A stretch of DNA of 6,460 nt, taken from assembly GCA_030839105.1 (NCBI GenBank), contig JAUZEI010000564.1, positions 1-6,460 on the forward strand, read 5' to 3'. A program made the translations under genes and the position numbers. Shown piece after piece: positions 1 to 6,460 of the stretch. This DNA comes from Actinomycetota bacterium (lineage in GTDB: Bacteria; Actinomycetota; Acidimicrobiia; IMCC26256; PALSA-610). Each line of letters begins with the position of its first letter. Position 1 is the stretch's first letter. The notes below the pieces were generated by a model. That model made no database searches. It worked only from the letters and a program-made list of their open reading frames with translations, and was not told the origin of the DNA.

Positions 1-956
1 ACGGCGACCCCGACGTCGAGTTGCAGAAGTCGAACATCATGCTCGTCGGCCCCACCGGCTGCGGCAAGACGCTCCTCGCGCAGACGTTGGCGCGCATGTT
101 GAAGGTTCCGTTCGCGATCGCCGACGCAACCGCGCTCACCGAAGCGGGCTACGTCGGTGAGGACGTCGAGAACATCTTGCTGAAGTTGATCCAGGCGGCC
201 GACTACGACGTGAAGAAGGCCGAGACCGGGATCATCTACATCGACGAGATCGACAAGATCGCCCGTAAAGCCGAGAACCCTTCGATCACGCGTGACGTAT
301 CGGGCGAAGGTGTGCAGCAGGCGCTGCTCAAGATCCTCGAAGGCACGACCGCATCGGTGCCGCCCCAGGGGGGCCGCAAGCACCCCCACCAAGAGTTCAT
401 CCAGATCGACACGACGAACATCTTGTTCATCTGTGGTGGCGCCTTCGCCGGGCTCGACCGGATCATCGAGGCGCGCGTCGGTAACCGTGGCATCGGCTTC
501 GGCGCCGACGTCCGCCGCAAGAACGACCTGGAAGAGACCGGTCGATTCCTCGCCGACGTGCTGCCCGAGGATCTTTTGAAGTTCGGTCTGATCCCCGAGT
601 TCGTGGGCCGGCTGCCGGTCGTCGGCGTCGTGCACAACCTCGACAAGGACGCACTGATGCGCATCCTCATCGAGCCGAAGAACGCGCTCGTGAAGCAGTA
701 CCAGAAGTTCTTCCACTTCGACGACGTCGATCTCGTGTTCGGCGACGATGCACTCGACGCGATCGCGGACGAGGCGCTGAAGCGGGGCACGGGTGCACGC
801 GGTCTGCGGGCAATCCTCGAAGAGGTGCTCCTTGAGGTCATGTACGACCTGCCGTCGCGGACCGACGTCGTGAAATGCGTGGTCGACAAGGAAGTCGTGC
901 TGCGCAAGGTGACGCCCACCCTGGTCACCGAGGACGAGTCCCGCCGCAGCGCGTAG
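1..956 (+). CDS. clpX: ATP-dependent Clp protease ATP-binding subunit ClpX (5' end missing)
   Basis: ClpX is the AAA+ unfoldase that recognises tagged proteins, unfolds them with ATP and threads them into the ClpP peptidase in the cytoplasm. The frame is open from base 3; the N-terminal part (zinc-binding domain, about 100 residues in the family) lies outside the window. Counting from the TTG codon at 21, which is internal and not the true start: Walker A GPTGCGKT at 10-17, pore-1 loop GYVG at 43-46, Walker B with D75-E76, pore-2 region [10 protein letters not shown] at 88-97, RKH loop at 119-121, the ClpP-docking tripeptide IGF at 158-160, the arginine-finger context EFVGRLP at 193-199, and sensor-2 GAR at 258-260. 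All key residues are present, so the protein should be an active ClpP partner. The tail after about residue 297 is short and charged, as in actinobacterial ClpX. The stop is TAG at 954-956. clpP, often upstream, is not visible. Confidence 0.97.
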   Translation, partial: GDPDVELQKSNIMLVGPTGCGKTLLAQTLARMLKVPFAIADATALTEAGYVGEDVENILLKLIQAADYDVKKAETGIIYIDEIDKIARKAENPSITRDVSGEGVQQALLKILEGTTASVPPQGGRKHPHQEFIQIDTTNILFICGGAFAGLDRIIEARVGNRGIGFGADVRRKNDLEETGRFLADVLPEDLLKFGLIPEFVGRLPVVGVVHNLDKDALMRILIEPKNALVKQYQKFFHFDDVDLVFGDDALDAIADEALKRGTGARGLRAILEEVLLEVMYDLPSRTDVVKCVVDKEVVLRKVTPTLVTEDESRRSA

Positions 957-967
957 TCCCGACTACG
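952..967. terminator. Small inverted repeat holding both convergent stop codons; possible bidirectional terminator
   Basis: CGTAGTC (952-958) and GACTACG (961-967) are perfect inverted repeats separated by CC. As RNA this would form about 6 base pairs with a 4-base loop. The left arm contains the TAG stop of clpX and the right arm contains, on the other strand, the TAG stop of the ABC ATPase gene. It is the only structure between the two converging genes. There is no T-tract on either side, so classical intrinsic termination is unlikely. It could pause transcription or protect 3' ends, or be chance. Confidence 0.3.
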
Positions 968-1751
968 TCAGCCGAGCGGTGTAGCGGCTTTCGCGTTCTT
1001 CGACGATCAGTCGCAGTCCGTACGCCTCGCTGAGGGTTTCGCTGTTGACGACTTCCGTCAGCGGTCCCGACGCGAGGGTGCGACCACCTTTCAATACGAG
1101 CGCGTGCGTGAAGGCGGGAGGGATCTCCTCGAGGTGGTGCGTCACCAACACCATCGGTGGACGGGCCGGACCGCGCGCCCAGGTCGCGAGGTCGGCGACG
1201 AGCTCCTCGCGGCCGCCGATGTCGAGACCGGCGGTCGGTTCGTCCAACAGCGCGACGCCGGGTTCGTTCATCAACATGCGCGCGAGTAGCACCCGTTGGC
1301 GTTCACCGGCCGACAGCGTCGGGAACGGGTGGGACGCGAGCGCGTCGCAGTGCCACTCCCGCAGAAGTTCGTGCGCCCGGTGCCGGTCGGCATCCGTGTA
1401 GTGGTGCCACCAGGGCGCGAGCGCCGCGTAACGCGCGGTCATCACCACTTCGACGGCGGTCATCGTCGGCTCGAGCTTGGCCGCGAGCGCGGGCGACGAG
1501 AACGCGATGCGTTCGCGCAACGTGCGCACGTCGGTTCGACCGAGGCGCTGCCCGAGCACCTCCACCGTCCCCGAAGACGGGTGCTGGTAGAGGGCCACGA
1601 TCCGCAGCAGCGAGGTCTTGCCCGCGCCGTTTGCGCCGAGCACGACCCAGCGTTCGTCGGTGGCGACCGTCCAGTCGATCGCGTCGAGAATGGTCGCGCC
1701 GTCGAGGACGAGGCTGACGTCGGTGCACCGCAAGACCGGTTGGCTGTTCAC
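963..1751 (-). CDS. Solitary ABC transporter ATP-binding protein, ModF/PhrA/YlmA-like (COG1119 type)
   Basis: A 262-residue single-domain ABC ATPase that hydrolyses ATP in the cytoplasm; its partner and substrate are unknown. Visible motifs are Walker A GANGAGKT (39-46), signature LSAGE (146-150) in the context [14 protein letters not shown], Walker B VALLDEP (166-172, D170 and catalytic E171), D-loop AGLD (174-177) and the switch histidine H205 in [12 protein letters not shown]. The Q-loop position reads FSSPALA (84-90) with no glutamine. The THHLEEIPP stretch, the WWHHY segment (114-118) and the C-terminal [17 protein letters not shown] tail resemble the COG1119 group often annotated as molybdenum-transport or photorepair-like ATPase. 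No permease or binding protein is adjacent, so a transport role cannot be assigned; the protein may serve a distant permease or act outside transport. The start is GTG at 1751, with GGGAG (1760-1756) only 4 bases upstream. The stop is TAG at 965-963, 6 bases from the clpX stop. Confidence 0.93.
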   Translation of the reverse strand: MNSQPVLRCTDVSLVLDGATILDAIDWTVATDERWVVLGANGAGKTSLLRIVALYQHPSSGTVEVLGQRLGRTDVRTLRERIAFSSPALAAKLEPTMTAVEVVMTARYAALAPWWHHYTDADRHRAHELLREWHCDALASHPFPTLSAGERQRVLLARMLMNEPGVALLDEPTAGLDIGGREELVADLATWARGPARPPMVLVTHHLEEIPPAFTHALVLKGGRTLASGPLTEVVNSETLSEAYGLRLIVEERESRYTARLT

Positions 1752-1839
1752 CGCACTCCCGTTCGTCCGCGCCTGCCGGCGGTCGAGAGAGGATAGGGGT
1801 GTGCTTGCCGCGGACCCGGCTTCGTGTCAAGGTCGATTG
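1752..1839. promoter_or_regulatory. Divergent intergenic control region between ABC ATPase and acyltransferase genes
   Basis: The two genes are transcribed away from each other, so these 88 bases should hold both promoters, unless one lies inside a gene. On the minus strand TATCCT (1795-1790) is a reasonable -10 element, which would start the ABC ATPase transcript near 1783 with a leader of about 30 bases; I see no good -35 at the right distance from it. No clear plus-strand promoter is evident. The purine-rich run at 1786-1799 could instead act as a ribosome site for an alternative GTG start at 1801. No operator-like repeat stands out. Confidence 0.4.
1829..1833 (+). promoter_or_regulatory. 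Ribosome binding site deciding the acyltransferase start
   Basis: AAGGT lies 6 bases before the ATG at 1840. Together with the conserved family N-terminus beginning about 20 residues later, this favours ATG 1840. The competing in-frame GTG at 1801 has a GAGAGG run 8 bases upstream and would add 13 residues. Starts further upstream overlap the ABC ATPase gene and are unlikely. Confidence 0.5.
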
Positions 1840-3063
1840 ATGGGCCTCGACGACTCGGTCGTACAACCCGCGCTACCGCGCCCGTTGGCGCACGATCGTT
1901 TTCCGGCCTTCGACGGCGTGCGCGCGCTGGCCGTGGTGTCAGTGGTCGCATACCACGCGGTGTTCTTCAACACGAACTTCCACACGCCCGGCGGCTCGTT
2001 CTTCGGTGCGTTGACCGTGAGCCCCTGGATCTTCTTCGTGACGTCGGGATGCGTGTTGTATCTCCCGTTCGCCGCCGCGCATCTCCGCGGCGCGCCCGCG
2101 GTCGACGCCGTCAGCTACGGCGTCCACCGGATCGCGCGCGTCTATCCGGCGTACTGGCTCGTCCTCGTTTTCTTCACGGTCGTGGTGCCGCGCATCAACA
2201 TCTACGGCTTCACCGGGTTCCTGTTGCACACGTCACTGACGCAGACGTACACGCACATCAACCCGTTCGTCGACGGATTGCCGCCGGCGTGGAGCCTCGT
2301 GGTCGAGATCTCCTTCTACGTCTTCCTCCCGTTCTACGGGTTACTGATCGCCGGTCTGGCCCGGCCGAGCCGGCGCCCACTCGCAGTCGAGCTCGGTGGG
2401 CTGGCCGTGCTGTTCGCCTTCGGCATCGTCGCGATCGTTGCGCTCGGGAACGGTCTCGACGCGCCGTGGGTGACGGTGCTGCCGCAGCACCTGGGGGCCT
2501 TCGCACTCGGCATGCTGCTCGCGGTGGTGCACACGTACCCCTGGAGCGCCGAGGCCGCGGCGCGGGTCGAACGCGTCGGTCGCGACGCGTGGATCTGGTG
2601 GTCGGGCGCCCTGGCGGCGTTCGTTGCCATTCCCGTGGTGCTGCGCCTCGACCCGCTCTCCGCGCCGAACACCGTGCAGGCAATCGGACTCAACCTCTGT
2701 CAGATCCTCGTCGGGCTCTGCATCGTCGTCCCTGCCGTGCTCGGCCCGCAGGATCGCGGCACGATCCGGCGGATGCTGCGATCACGGCCCGCGGTGTATC
2801 TCGGACTGGTCAGCTACGGCATCTACCTGTGGCACTGGTACATCCTGCGGATCGTCGCGGACTGGTTCGGTTGGCCGCTGTACCACGGCAACTGGATTGT
2901 CGTGTTCGCGGTCGCGTTGGCGATTTCCGTCCTCGCGGCGAGCGTGAGCTGGTACGGGCTGGAGCGACCGGTGATGCGCTTCGCGCGCCGGTTCGGGCGT
3001 AGTTCGATCGGACGGGTCTCGGTTCCGGACGCGCGTGACCGTCACGCGCGTCACGACGCGTAG
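1840..3063 (+). CDS. Acyltransferase-3 family (OafA/YrhL-like) integral membrane O-acyltransferase
   Basis: A 407-residue polytopic membrane protein of the acyltransferase-3 family, whose members move acyl groups across the membrane and onto hydroxyls of surface glycans, peptidoglycan or secondary metabolites. Family marks counted from ATG 1840: DGVRALAVVSVVAYH near the N-terminus, containing the R-x10-H motif (R28, H39, the likely catalytic histidine); RxxR (R97, R100) in HRIARVYPAYW; WSLVVEISFYVFLP (151-164) with W151 and E156; YGIYLWHWYI (326-335) near the end; and ERPVMRF (375-381). About 10-11 hydrophobic segments lie between residues 28 and 370, and the length is normal for a family member without a fused SGNH domain. 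The last 20 or so residues are hydrophilic and rich in Arg, Asp and His, and are partly encoded by a strong palindrome. A GT-C-like gene follows after 17 bases, which suggests co-transcription and a role in envelope glycan decoration. The acyl donor and acceptor cannot be read from the sequence. Confidence 0.93.
   Translation: MGLDDSVVQPALPRPLAHDRFPAFDGVRALAVVSVVAYHAVFFNTNFHTPGGSFFGALTVSPWIFFVTSGCVLYLPFAAAHLRGAPAVDAVSYGVHRIARVYPAYWLVLVFFTVVVPRINIYGFTGFLLHTSLTQTYTHINPFVDGLPPAWSLVVEISFYVFLPFYGLLIAGLARPSRRPLAVELGGLAVLFAFGIVAIVALGNGLDAPWVTVLPQHLGAFALGMLLAVVHTYPWSAEAAARVERVGRDAWIWWSGALAAFVAIPVVLRLDPLSAPNTVQAIGLNLCQILVGLCIVVPAVLGPQDRGTIRRMLRSRPAVYLGLVSYGIYLWHWYILRIVADWFGWPLYHGNWIVVFAVALAISVLAASVSWYGLERPVMRFARRFGRSSIGRVSVPDARDRHARHDA
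3028..3052. repeat. Perfect 25-base palindrome (12-base arms, 1-base centre) at the 3' end of the acyltransferase gene
   Basis: GACGCGCGTGAC (3028-3039) and GTCACGCGCGTC (3041-3052) are exact reverse complements around C3040. The element is in frame and encodes residues 397-405 (DARDRHARH) just before the stop at 3061. As RNA it can form 11 base pairs with a 3-base loop on either strand. It sits 28 bases before the ATG of the next gene, so it could act as an attenuator, mRNA 3'-end stabiliser, processing signal or protein-binding operator. No U-rich stretch follows, which argues against a classical terminator. Its existence is certain; its function is inferred. Confidence 0.85.
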
Positions 3064-3080
3064 CTGCCTTGCTCCACTCG

Positions 3081-4877
3081 ATGAAATCGACGGAATCGAC
3101 GACGACGCGCCCTCGCCCCTCGAGCGCGGGGTTGGCGGAGTGGGGCGTGTACACGATCGCGATTCTGCTGGTCGTGTGGCCCGGCGTGCTGCACGCGCGT
3201 ACGCAGATCTTCGGCACGGGCGACGACGCGCGCTACTACACGTGGCTCGGCTGGCACGTCGGACGGCTGATCGCACACGGACACGTGATCCCCTTCCACA
3301 TGGGCGACGTGATCCATCCGTTCGGGCTCGACCTGCGGTTGCTCGACGGCTACCTGCCGACGTACGTGTGCGGCCTGTTCAACCTCGTCGCCGGACCGAT
3401 CCTCGCGTTCAACCTCACGTTCGTCACGGGCGCGGTCCTCAACGTCGTCGCGGCCCGCTCCCTGGCGCGCCGGCTGACATCGATTCGTGTCGTGCACGTG
3501 ATCGCGGCGGTCGCGTTCCTCACCGCGCCGCCGATCGCGCTCAACGTGCAGCTCGGATTGCTGCCGTTGTTCTGGGCGTTCAGCGCGCCCTTGTTGGTGG
3601 CTGATGCGCTCGACGTCGTATCGGGCCGGCGACCGGTTCGGCCGCTTCGGCTCGCGGCGCTGCTGGTGCTCGCCTACTTGTGCAGCGTGTATTTCGTCGT
3701 CTTCGGCGGGCTCGCGTACGGGTTGATCGTCGGCACGGACGCGGTGCGAAAGCGGAGCTGGCGAGCATTCGGTCCGACCGCGGTCGCGGTGGTCGTCGCC
3801 GTCGTGGTGCTGTTGCCGTTCATCGTTCCGCGCATCCAGTTCGACCGGAACGAGGCGGCGCACGGTGTCGACACCGAGTTGCTTTCCGACAGTAACTTCT
3901 TCTCCGCCGACGCGGTGTCGGTCATCGCGCAGCCCACCCGTTCCACGTTCCTGTTGCCCCGTCCGACGTTCGTCGCGAAGAGCATCGTTCGCCTGCCCGA
4001 GGTGCACTACGCGATCGAGGCGACGATGTTTCCCGGGTTCCTGCTCCTCGTCGGCTTCACCGCGTTCGTGTTCATGCGCGATCGCCGGCGCCTGGCCCTG
4101 CTGGTCAGCGCCGCGGTCCTGTTCGTGTTCGGGCTGGGGCCTTCGTTGAAGGTCGCCGGCAACTTCGTCTGGAAGCACGGCGGCACGCCGGTCTCGTGGC
4201 TGCCCTACCGGCTCCTCCTCGCCGTACCGGGCCTGGGCGCGCTGCGCGCGCCGGTACGCGTCGAGTACGTGCTCGTCGCGGTGCTCGTCGCGGCGACCGC
4301 GCTCGCGCTGCACCGGATCCTGACGCGTGCGCCCGGCCGCATGGCGGTCGTTGCAGGCGGCGCCGGTGTACTGCTCGCGATGAACCTGCTCGTCCCGGTT
4401 CCGACCAACCGATTCGACGTCACTGCTGCGAGCGAGCAGGCACTGCGCGAGATCGCGCGGCAGGCGCGTCCGGGCGACACCGTGCTGAGCGTTCCGGCCG
4501 ACTGCGACCCGGCGTTCGCGAGCCTGCAGGTGTTCCACCACACGAGCGTCGTCGGGTGCGCAGGATCGTTCGCTGCGAATCCGTGGTCGAAGCTCGGCCT
4601 GCTCACGCGCTCGGCCGCGTTCGACAAGCTCCGCTGCGACCGAACCGCGTATGGCCGCATCAAAACCTCACCAATGACGCTCTCGCCGTTCGCATCGAGC
4701 GACATCGACGCGCTCCGGCGCGAGTTCGGGGTGCGGTTCGTCGTCGTCGACCGTTCGAAGCTCGGACCCGCATGCGTGCCGGTCGAACCGGCGCTCCCGG
4801 TGTTGCAGGCTCACCGATCGCTCGGCGGAGACGCGCGCTTCGAGGTGATCGACCTGGCTGCGCCCGCCCGTCACTGA
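3081..4877 (+). CDS. Polytopic membrane protein, GT-C glycosyltransferase-like, with extracytoplasmic C-terminal domain
   Basis: A 598-residue membrane protein I cannot name but which resembles GT-C glycosyltransferases (YfhO / PTPS-related membrane protein type) that use polyprenyl-linked sugars on the outer membrane face. A first hydrophobic segment (about 23-38) is followed by GTGDDARYYTWLGWHVG (45-61), whose D48-D49 fit the acidic first-loop motif of GT-C enzymes. Further hydrophobic segments lie near 95-125, 137-180, 190-217, 232-250, 316-333, 338-352, 395-411 and 422-439. LPYRLLLAVPGLGALRAPVR (374-393) resembles the LRxPxR motif of such proteins. Residues 440-598 form a soluble domain, probably extracytoplasmic, with four cysteines (475, 493, 519, 565). 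ATG 3081 was chosen as the first ATG after the acyltransferase stop, but it lacks a ribosome site. TTG 3069, or GTG 3147 preceded by GGAG at 6 bases, is also possible; the latter would begin at the first membrane segment. Acceptor and donor are unknown. Confidence 0.88.
   Translation: MKSTESTTTRPRPSSAGLAEWGVYTIAILLVVWPGVLHARTQIFGTGDDARYYTWLGWHVGRLIAHGHVIPFHMGDVIHPFGLDLRLLDGYLPTYVCGLFNLVAGPILAFNLTFVTGAVLNVVAARSLARRLTSIRVVHVIAAVAFLTAPPIALNVQLGLLPLFWAFSAPLLVADALDVVSGRRPVRPLRLAALLVLAYLCSVYFVVFGGLAYGLIVGTDAVRKRSWRAFGPTAVAVVVAVVVLLPFIVPRIQFDRNEAAHGVDTELLSDSNFFSADAVSVIAQPTRSTFLLPRPTFVAKSIVRLPEVHYAIEATMFPGFLLLVGFTAFVFMRDRRRLALLVSAAVLFVFGLGPSLKVAGNFVWKHGGTPVSWLPYRLLLAVPGLGALRAPVRVEYVLVAVLVAATALALHRILTRAPGRMAVVAGGAGVLLAMNLLVPVPTNRFDVTAASEQALREIARQARPGDTVLSVPADCDPAFASLQVFHHTSVVGCAGSFAANPWSKLGLLTRSAAFDKLRCDRTAYGRIKTSPMTLSPFASSDIDALRREFGVRFVVVDRSKLGPACVPVEPALPVLQAHRSLGGDARFEVIDLAAPARH
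4871..4877. other. Seven-base overlap of two convergent stop codons
   Basis: The TGA of the plus-strand gene (4875-4877) and the TGA of the minus-strand gene (4873-4871) lie in one 7-base stretch, TCACTGA. The two membrane-protein genes therefore overlap at their 3' ends with no intergenic space. I see no hairpin plus T-tract terminator here for either strand, so each transcript probably runs into the other gene in antisense. Confidence 0.9.
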
Positions 4878-6460
4878 CCCGACGCGTCCGAACCGCCCGG
4901 TGCGCAGGGCAGGAAGAGCTTGAACCCGTTCCCGAAATCCCGGTGCAGGCAGAAGCGGCGGTGGAGCACGTCGGCGGGGCCCGAATCGCCCGGTCGCATC
5001 GCGTCGTTCGGTTCGTTCCAGTTCAGCCAACGGTCGGACGCGATGAACGCGTCGGCGCGTTCCATCTCGCGCGTCAGCGTCGTGCCGCGCCGGTTCGTGA
5101 GTCCCGGCTCGAACTCCATCGATGCCGTGCCCGGGACGTAGCGGGGGAGGAGGTAATAGAGGAACGTGTCGTTGTACGGGACGCGGCGCATGTCGGTGTT
5201 GCCGACGATGACGCGCCCGCCGGGCTTCACGTCGTGCTCGACGGCGCGGAGCAACGACTCGATGCTCCGTGCGAACGCGGGGTCGTCGCCGACATACCAG
5301 GAGCGGCCCTCGCTCGCGATGGCGATCGACTTCGGAAGCTGGACGGAGTCTTGGACCGCTCCGATGTAGCGGCGGGTGGTGTACGTAGGGAACAGCAGCG
5401 ACACCGCTGCGATCACCGCTACGCCCGCGCCGAGCCCCACCCACATCTGTCGCCACGAGGGCCGAACCGAGACGATGAGCTCGGTGATTGCGGCGGGCAC
5501 CAACACCAAGACGGTGCCACCGACCCAACCGAGGTGTGCCGAGTCGGCACGCTGCAACGCCTGCGGGAACATGCCGACGCCGAACAGGGCGCCCGCGAGC
5601 AGCACTCGGGGCCGGAACGCGCGCGGATCGCGCCGCACGCGGCAGAGCGCGAAGAGCACGAGCGCGACCGTGATCGCGGCGAGCAGCACGAACCAGACGA
5701 AGATCTGCTGCGCGGGCGTGAGCCGGGGAAACGGCCACGACCGGTCGAAGGCGGCGATGACGCGCGCGACGCCGACGAGGTGACCGGGGTCGGGCGGGAT
5801 AGGGAGATGGCGCGCGGCGCGGAGATGGAGGATCGGGTCGATGATCATGCCGCGCAGCACGTTTCCCGGCCCCGCTGTCGCGAGGTGCAGAAGGTACGGC
5901 GCGAGCCCGATCGCGGTCCCGAGCAGGGCGCGTTTCACGACCGGTCGCGAAAGGCCCCAGATGGCGGCACCCCCGCCGAGCGCGACCGCGAGTCCGAGAT
6001 CGATCCGGAAGAGCATTGCGCCGCCCGCGAGCACGCCGCCTACCAGTGCCCACTTTCGGGCGCGCTCGCCGCCCGCTTCGCGGGCGGTCGTCTCCCGCCC
6101 ATCGTCGTGCCGAGCTTGGAGCAAGGCGACGAGCGCGCCGAGCGCGAGCGCGGCTCCGCCCGTCCACGGAATCGCGATGAGTTGCACGGCCGGCATCACG
6201 AACAAGACATTGAGCAGCACGGCGGAGATCGCAACTGCGCGTCCCCACCACCGCACGAGCAGGCCCGCGGCGACGGCCATGCCGATCAGTTGCGCGAGAC
6301 CGGCGAGGCGCTCGACCAGGAGGTGTGTGCCGAACACCTTGTAGACGCCGGCCAGCGCCCAGAGGCTGCCGGGCCCGTAGAGATACAGGAAGTCCTTGTT
6401 CGGCACCGATCCGTGCAGTACCCGGTCGGGGAAGACGAGCATGAAGCCCTCCTCCATCGA
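4871..6460 (-). CDS. GT-C glycosyltransferase-like membrane protein with extracytoplasmic C-terminal domain (5' end missing)
   Basis: The reading frame is open to the right edge. The ATG at 6457 is probably internal, because the first residues (MEEGFMLVFPDRVLHGSVPN, then KDFLYLYGPGS) match the acidic motif (EEG or DEG, then G-x-VP-x-x-DF) that in GT-C-like proteins normally follows a first membrane helix. Counting from that ATG, 528 residues are visible. Hydrophobic segments lie near 30-42, 52-69, 74-95, 99-114, 137-148, 152-168, 177-193, 252-272, 284-297, 312-330 and 337-356. The conserved-looking QRADSAHL (302-309) lies between two of them. Residues 357-528 form a soluble, probably extracytoplasmic domain with PYNDTFLYYLLPRYVPG, EFEPGLTNR, WNEPND and two late cysteines (503, 518). 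I recognise this arrangement from actinobacterial hypothetical GT-C membrane proteins but know no assigned function. A charged loop (117-135) joins two membrane segments on the presumed cytoplasmic side. Confidence 0.88.
   Translation of the reverse strand, partial: SMEEGFMLVFPDRVLHGSVPNKDFLYLYGPGSLWALAGVYKVFGTHLLVERLAGLAQLIGMAVAAGLLVRWWGRAVAISAVLLNVLFVMPAVQLIAIPWTGGAALALGALVALLQARHDDGRETTAREAGGERARKWALVGGVLAGGAMLFRIDLGLAVALGGGAAIWGLSRPVVKRALLGTAIGLAPYLLHLATAGPGNVLRGMIIDPILHLRAARHLPIPPDPGHLVGVARVIAAFDRSWPFPRLTPAQQIFVWFVLLAAITVALVLFALCRVRRDPRAFRPRVLLAGALFGVGMFPQALQRADSAHLGWVGGTVLVLVPAAITELIVSVRPSWRQMWVGLGAGVAVIAAVSLLFPTYTTRRYIGAVQDSVQLPKSIAIASEGRSWYVGDDPAFARSIESLLRAVEHDVKPGGRVIVGNTDMRRVPYNDTFLYYLLPRYVPGTASMEFEPGLTNRRGTTLTREMERADAFIASDRWLNWNEPNDAMRPGDSGPADVLHRRFCLHRDFGNGFKLFLPCAPGGSDASGQ
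6069..6087. repeat. GC-rich hairpin inside the right-hand membrane-protein gene
   Basis: CCGCCCGC (6069-6076) and GCGGGCGG (6080-6087) are perfect inverted repeats separated by TTC. The hairpin falls in the codons for the charged loop (about residues 124-130 of the visible minus-strand protein). Arms of this size occur elsewhere in this high-GC window, so it may have no role beyond codon composition. Confidence 0.4.

Noticed and set aside
1825..1830. A perfect minus-strand TTGACA (-35-like) in the divergent region
   Set aside because: The best minus-strand -10 (TATCCT at 1795-1790) is 29 bases away, far from the usual 16-19, and no good -10 lies at the right spacing.
1618..1839. A longer N-terminus for the acyltransferase, beginning inside the ABC ATPase gene
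   Set aside because: It would overlap the divergent ABC gene by over 130 bases, adds no family sequence, and a ribosome site with ATG is present at 1829-1842.
2104..2124. Hairpin GACGCCGT / ACGGCGTC with a 5-base loop
   Set aside because: It sits within the conserved acyltransferase coding region, with arm length typical of chance hairpins in this window.
4223..4258. Inverted repeat CGTACCGG / CCGGTACG with a 20-base spacer
   Set aside because: It lies within codons for a conserved protein motif (GLGALRAPVR) and has only 8-base arms, which are frequent in this GC-rich sequence.
3051..4541. A 496-codon open frame antisense to the GT-C-like gene
   Set aside because: The translation is dominated by Arg, Glu, Asp, Gln and His with no domain, the typical antisense shadow of a hydrophobic high-GC gene.
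4881..4907. Possible terminator after the 598-residue membrane protein (GACGCGTC palindrome and a nearby GCGCAG)
   Set aside because: The arms are short, no T-tract follows, and the stretch is coding sequence of the convergent gene.
4668..6251. A 527-codon open frame on the minus strand overlapping the right-hand membrane-protein gene in another frame
   Set aside because: It is extremely Arg- and Ala-rich without recognisable motifs, as expected for an off-frame reading of a high-GC gene. The overlapping frame has clear membrane segments and family motifs.

Overview
The window is high-GC bacterial chromosome with tightly packed, conventional genes. The ClpX sequence, the actinobacterial style of the stand-alone ABC ATPase and the type of surface-glycan membrane protein at the right end suggest an actinobacterium, possibly an uncultured Acidimicrobiia-like lineage. 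The phylum is a moderately confident inference and anything finer is a guess. There is no tRNA, rRNA, CRISPR array, transposase or integrase, and no gene-free stretch longer than about 90 bases.

Layout, left to right. (1) The 3' three quarters of clpX (+), the unfoldase of the ClpXP protease. (2) Convergent to it, 6 bases away, a solitary ABC ATPase of the ModF/PhrA/YlmA-like group (-). The two TAG stops lie as mirror images inside one small inverted repeat. (3) An 88-base divergent control region. (4) A two-gene (+) unit: an acyltransferase-3 (OafA-like) membrane acyltransferase, then, 17 bases after its stop, a 598-residue polytopic membrane protein resembling GT-C glycosyltransferases. The last codons of the acyltransferase gene contain a perfect palindrome with 12-base arms, the most unusual non-coding signal here. 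(5) Convergent to that unit, with a 7-base overlap at the stop codons, a second GT-C-like membrane protein (-) whose 5' end runs off the right edge.

How they may work together. ClpX is housekeeping and probably unrelated to the rest. The acyltransferase and the two GT-C-like proteins look like a small cell-envelope glycan locus: the GT-C-like proteins would transfer sugars from lipid-linked donors on the outer face of the membrane, and the acyltransferase would decorate a glycan or lipid with acyl groups. This is inferred from family and neighbourhood; no substrate can be read from the sequence. I see no convincing new defence, mobile or RNA-guided system. The points worth a second look are the 3028-3052 palindrome, the mirrored stop codons, and the tail-to-tail pair of GT-C-like proteins with large extracytoplasmic C-terminal domains.
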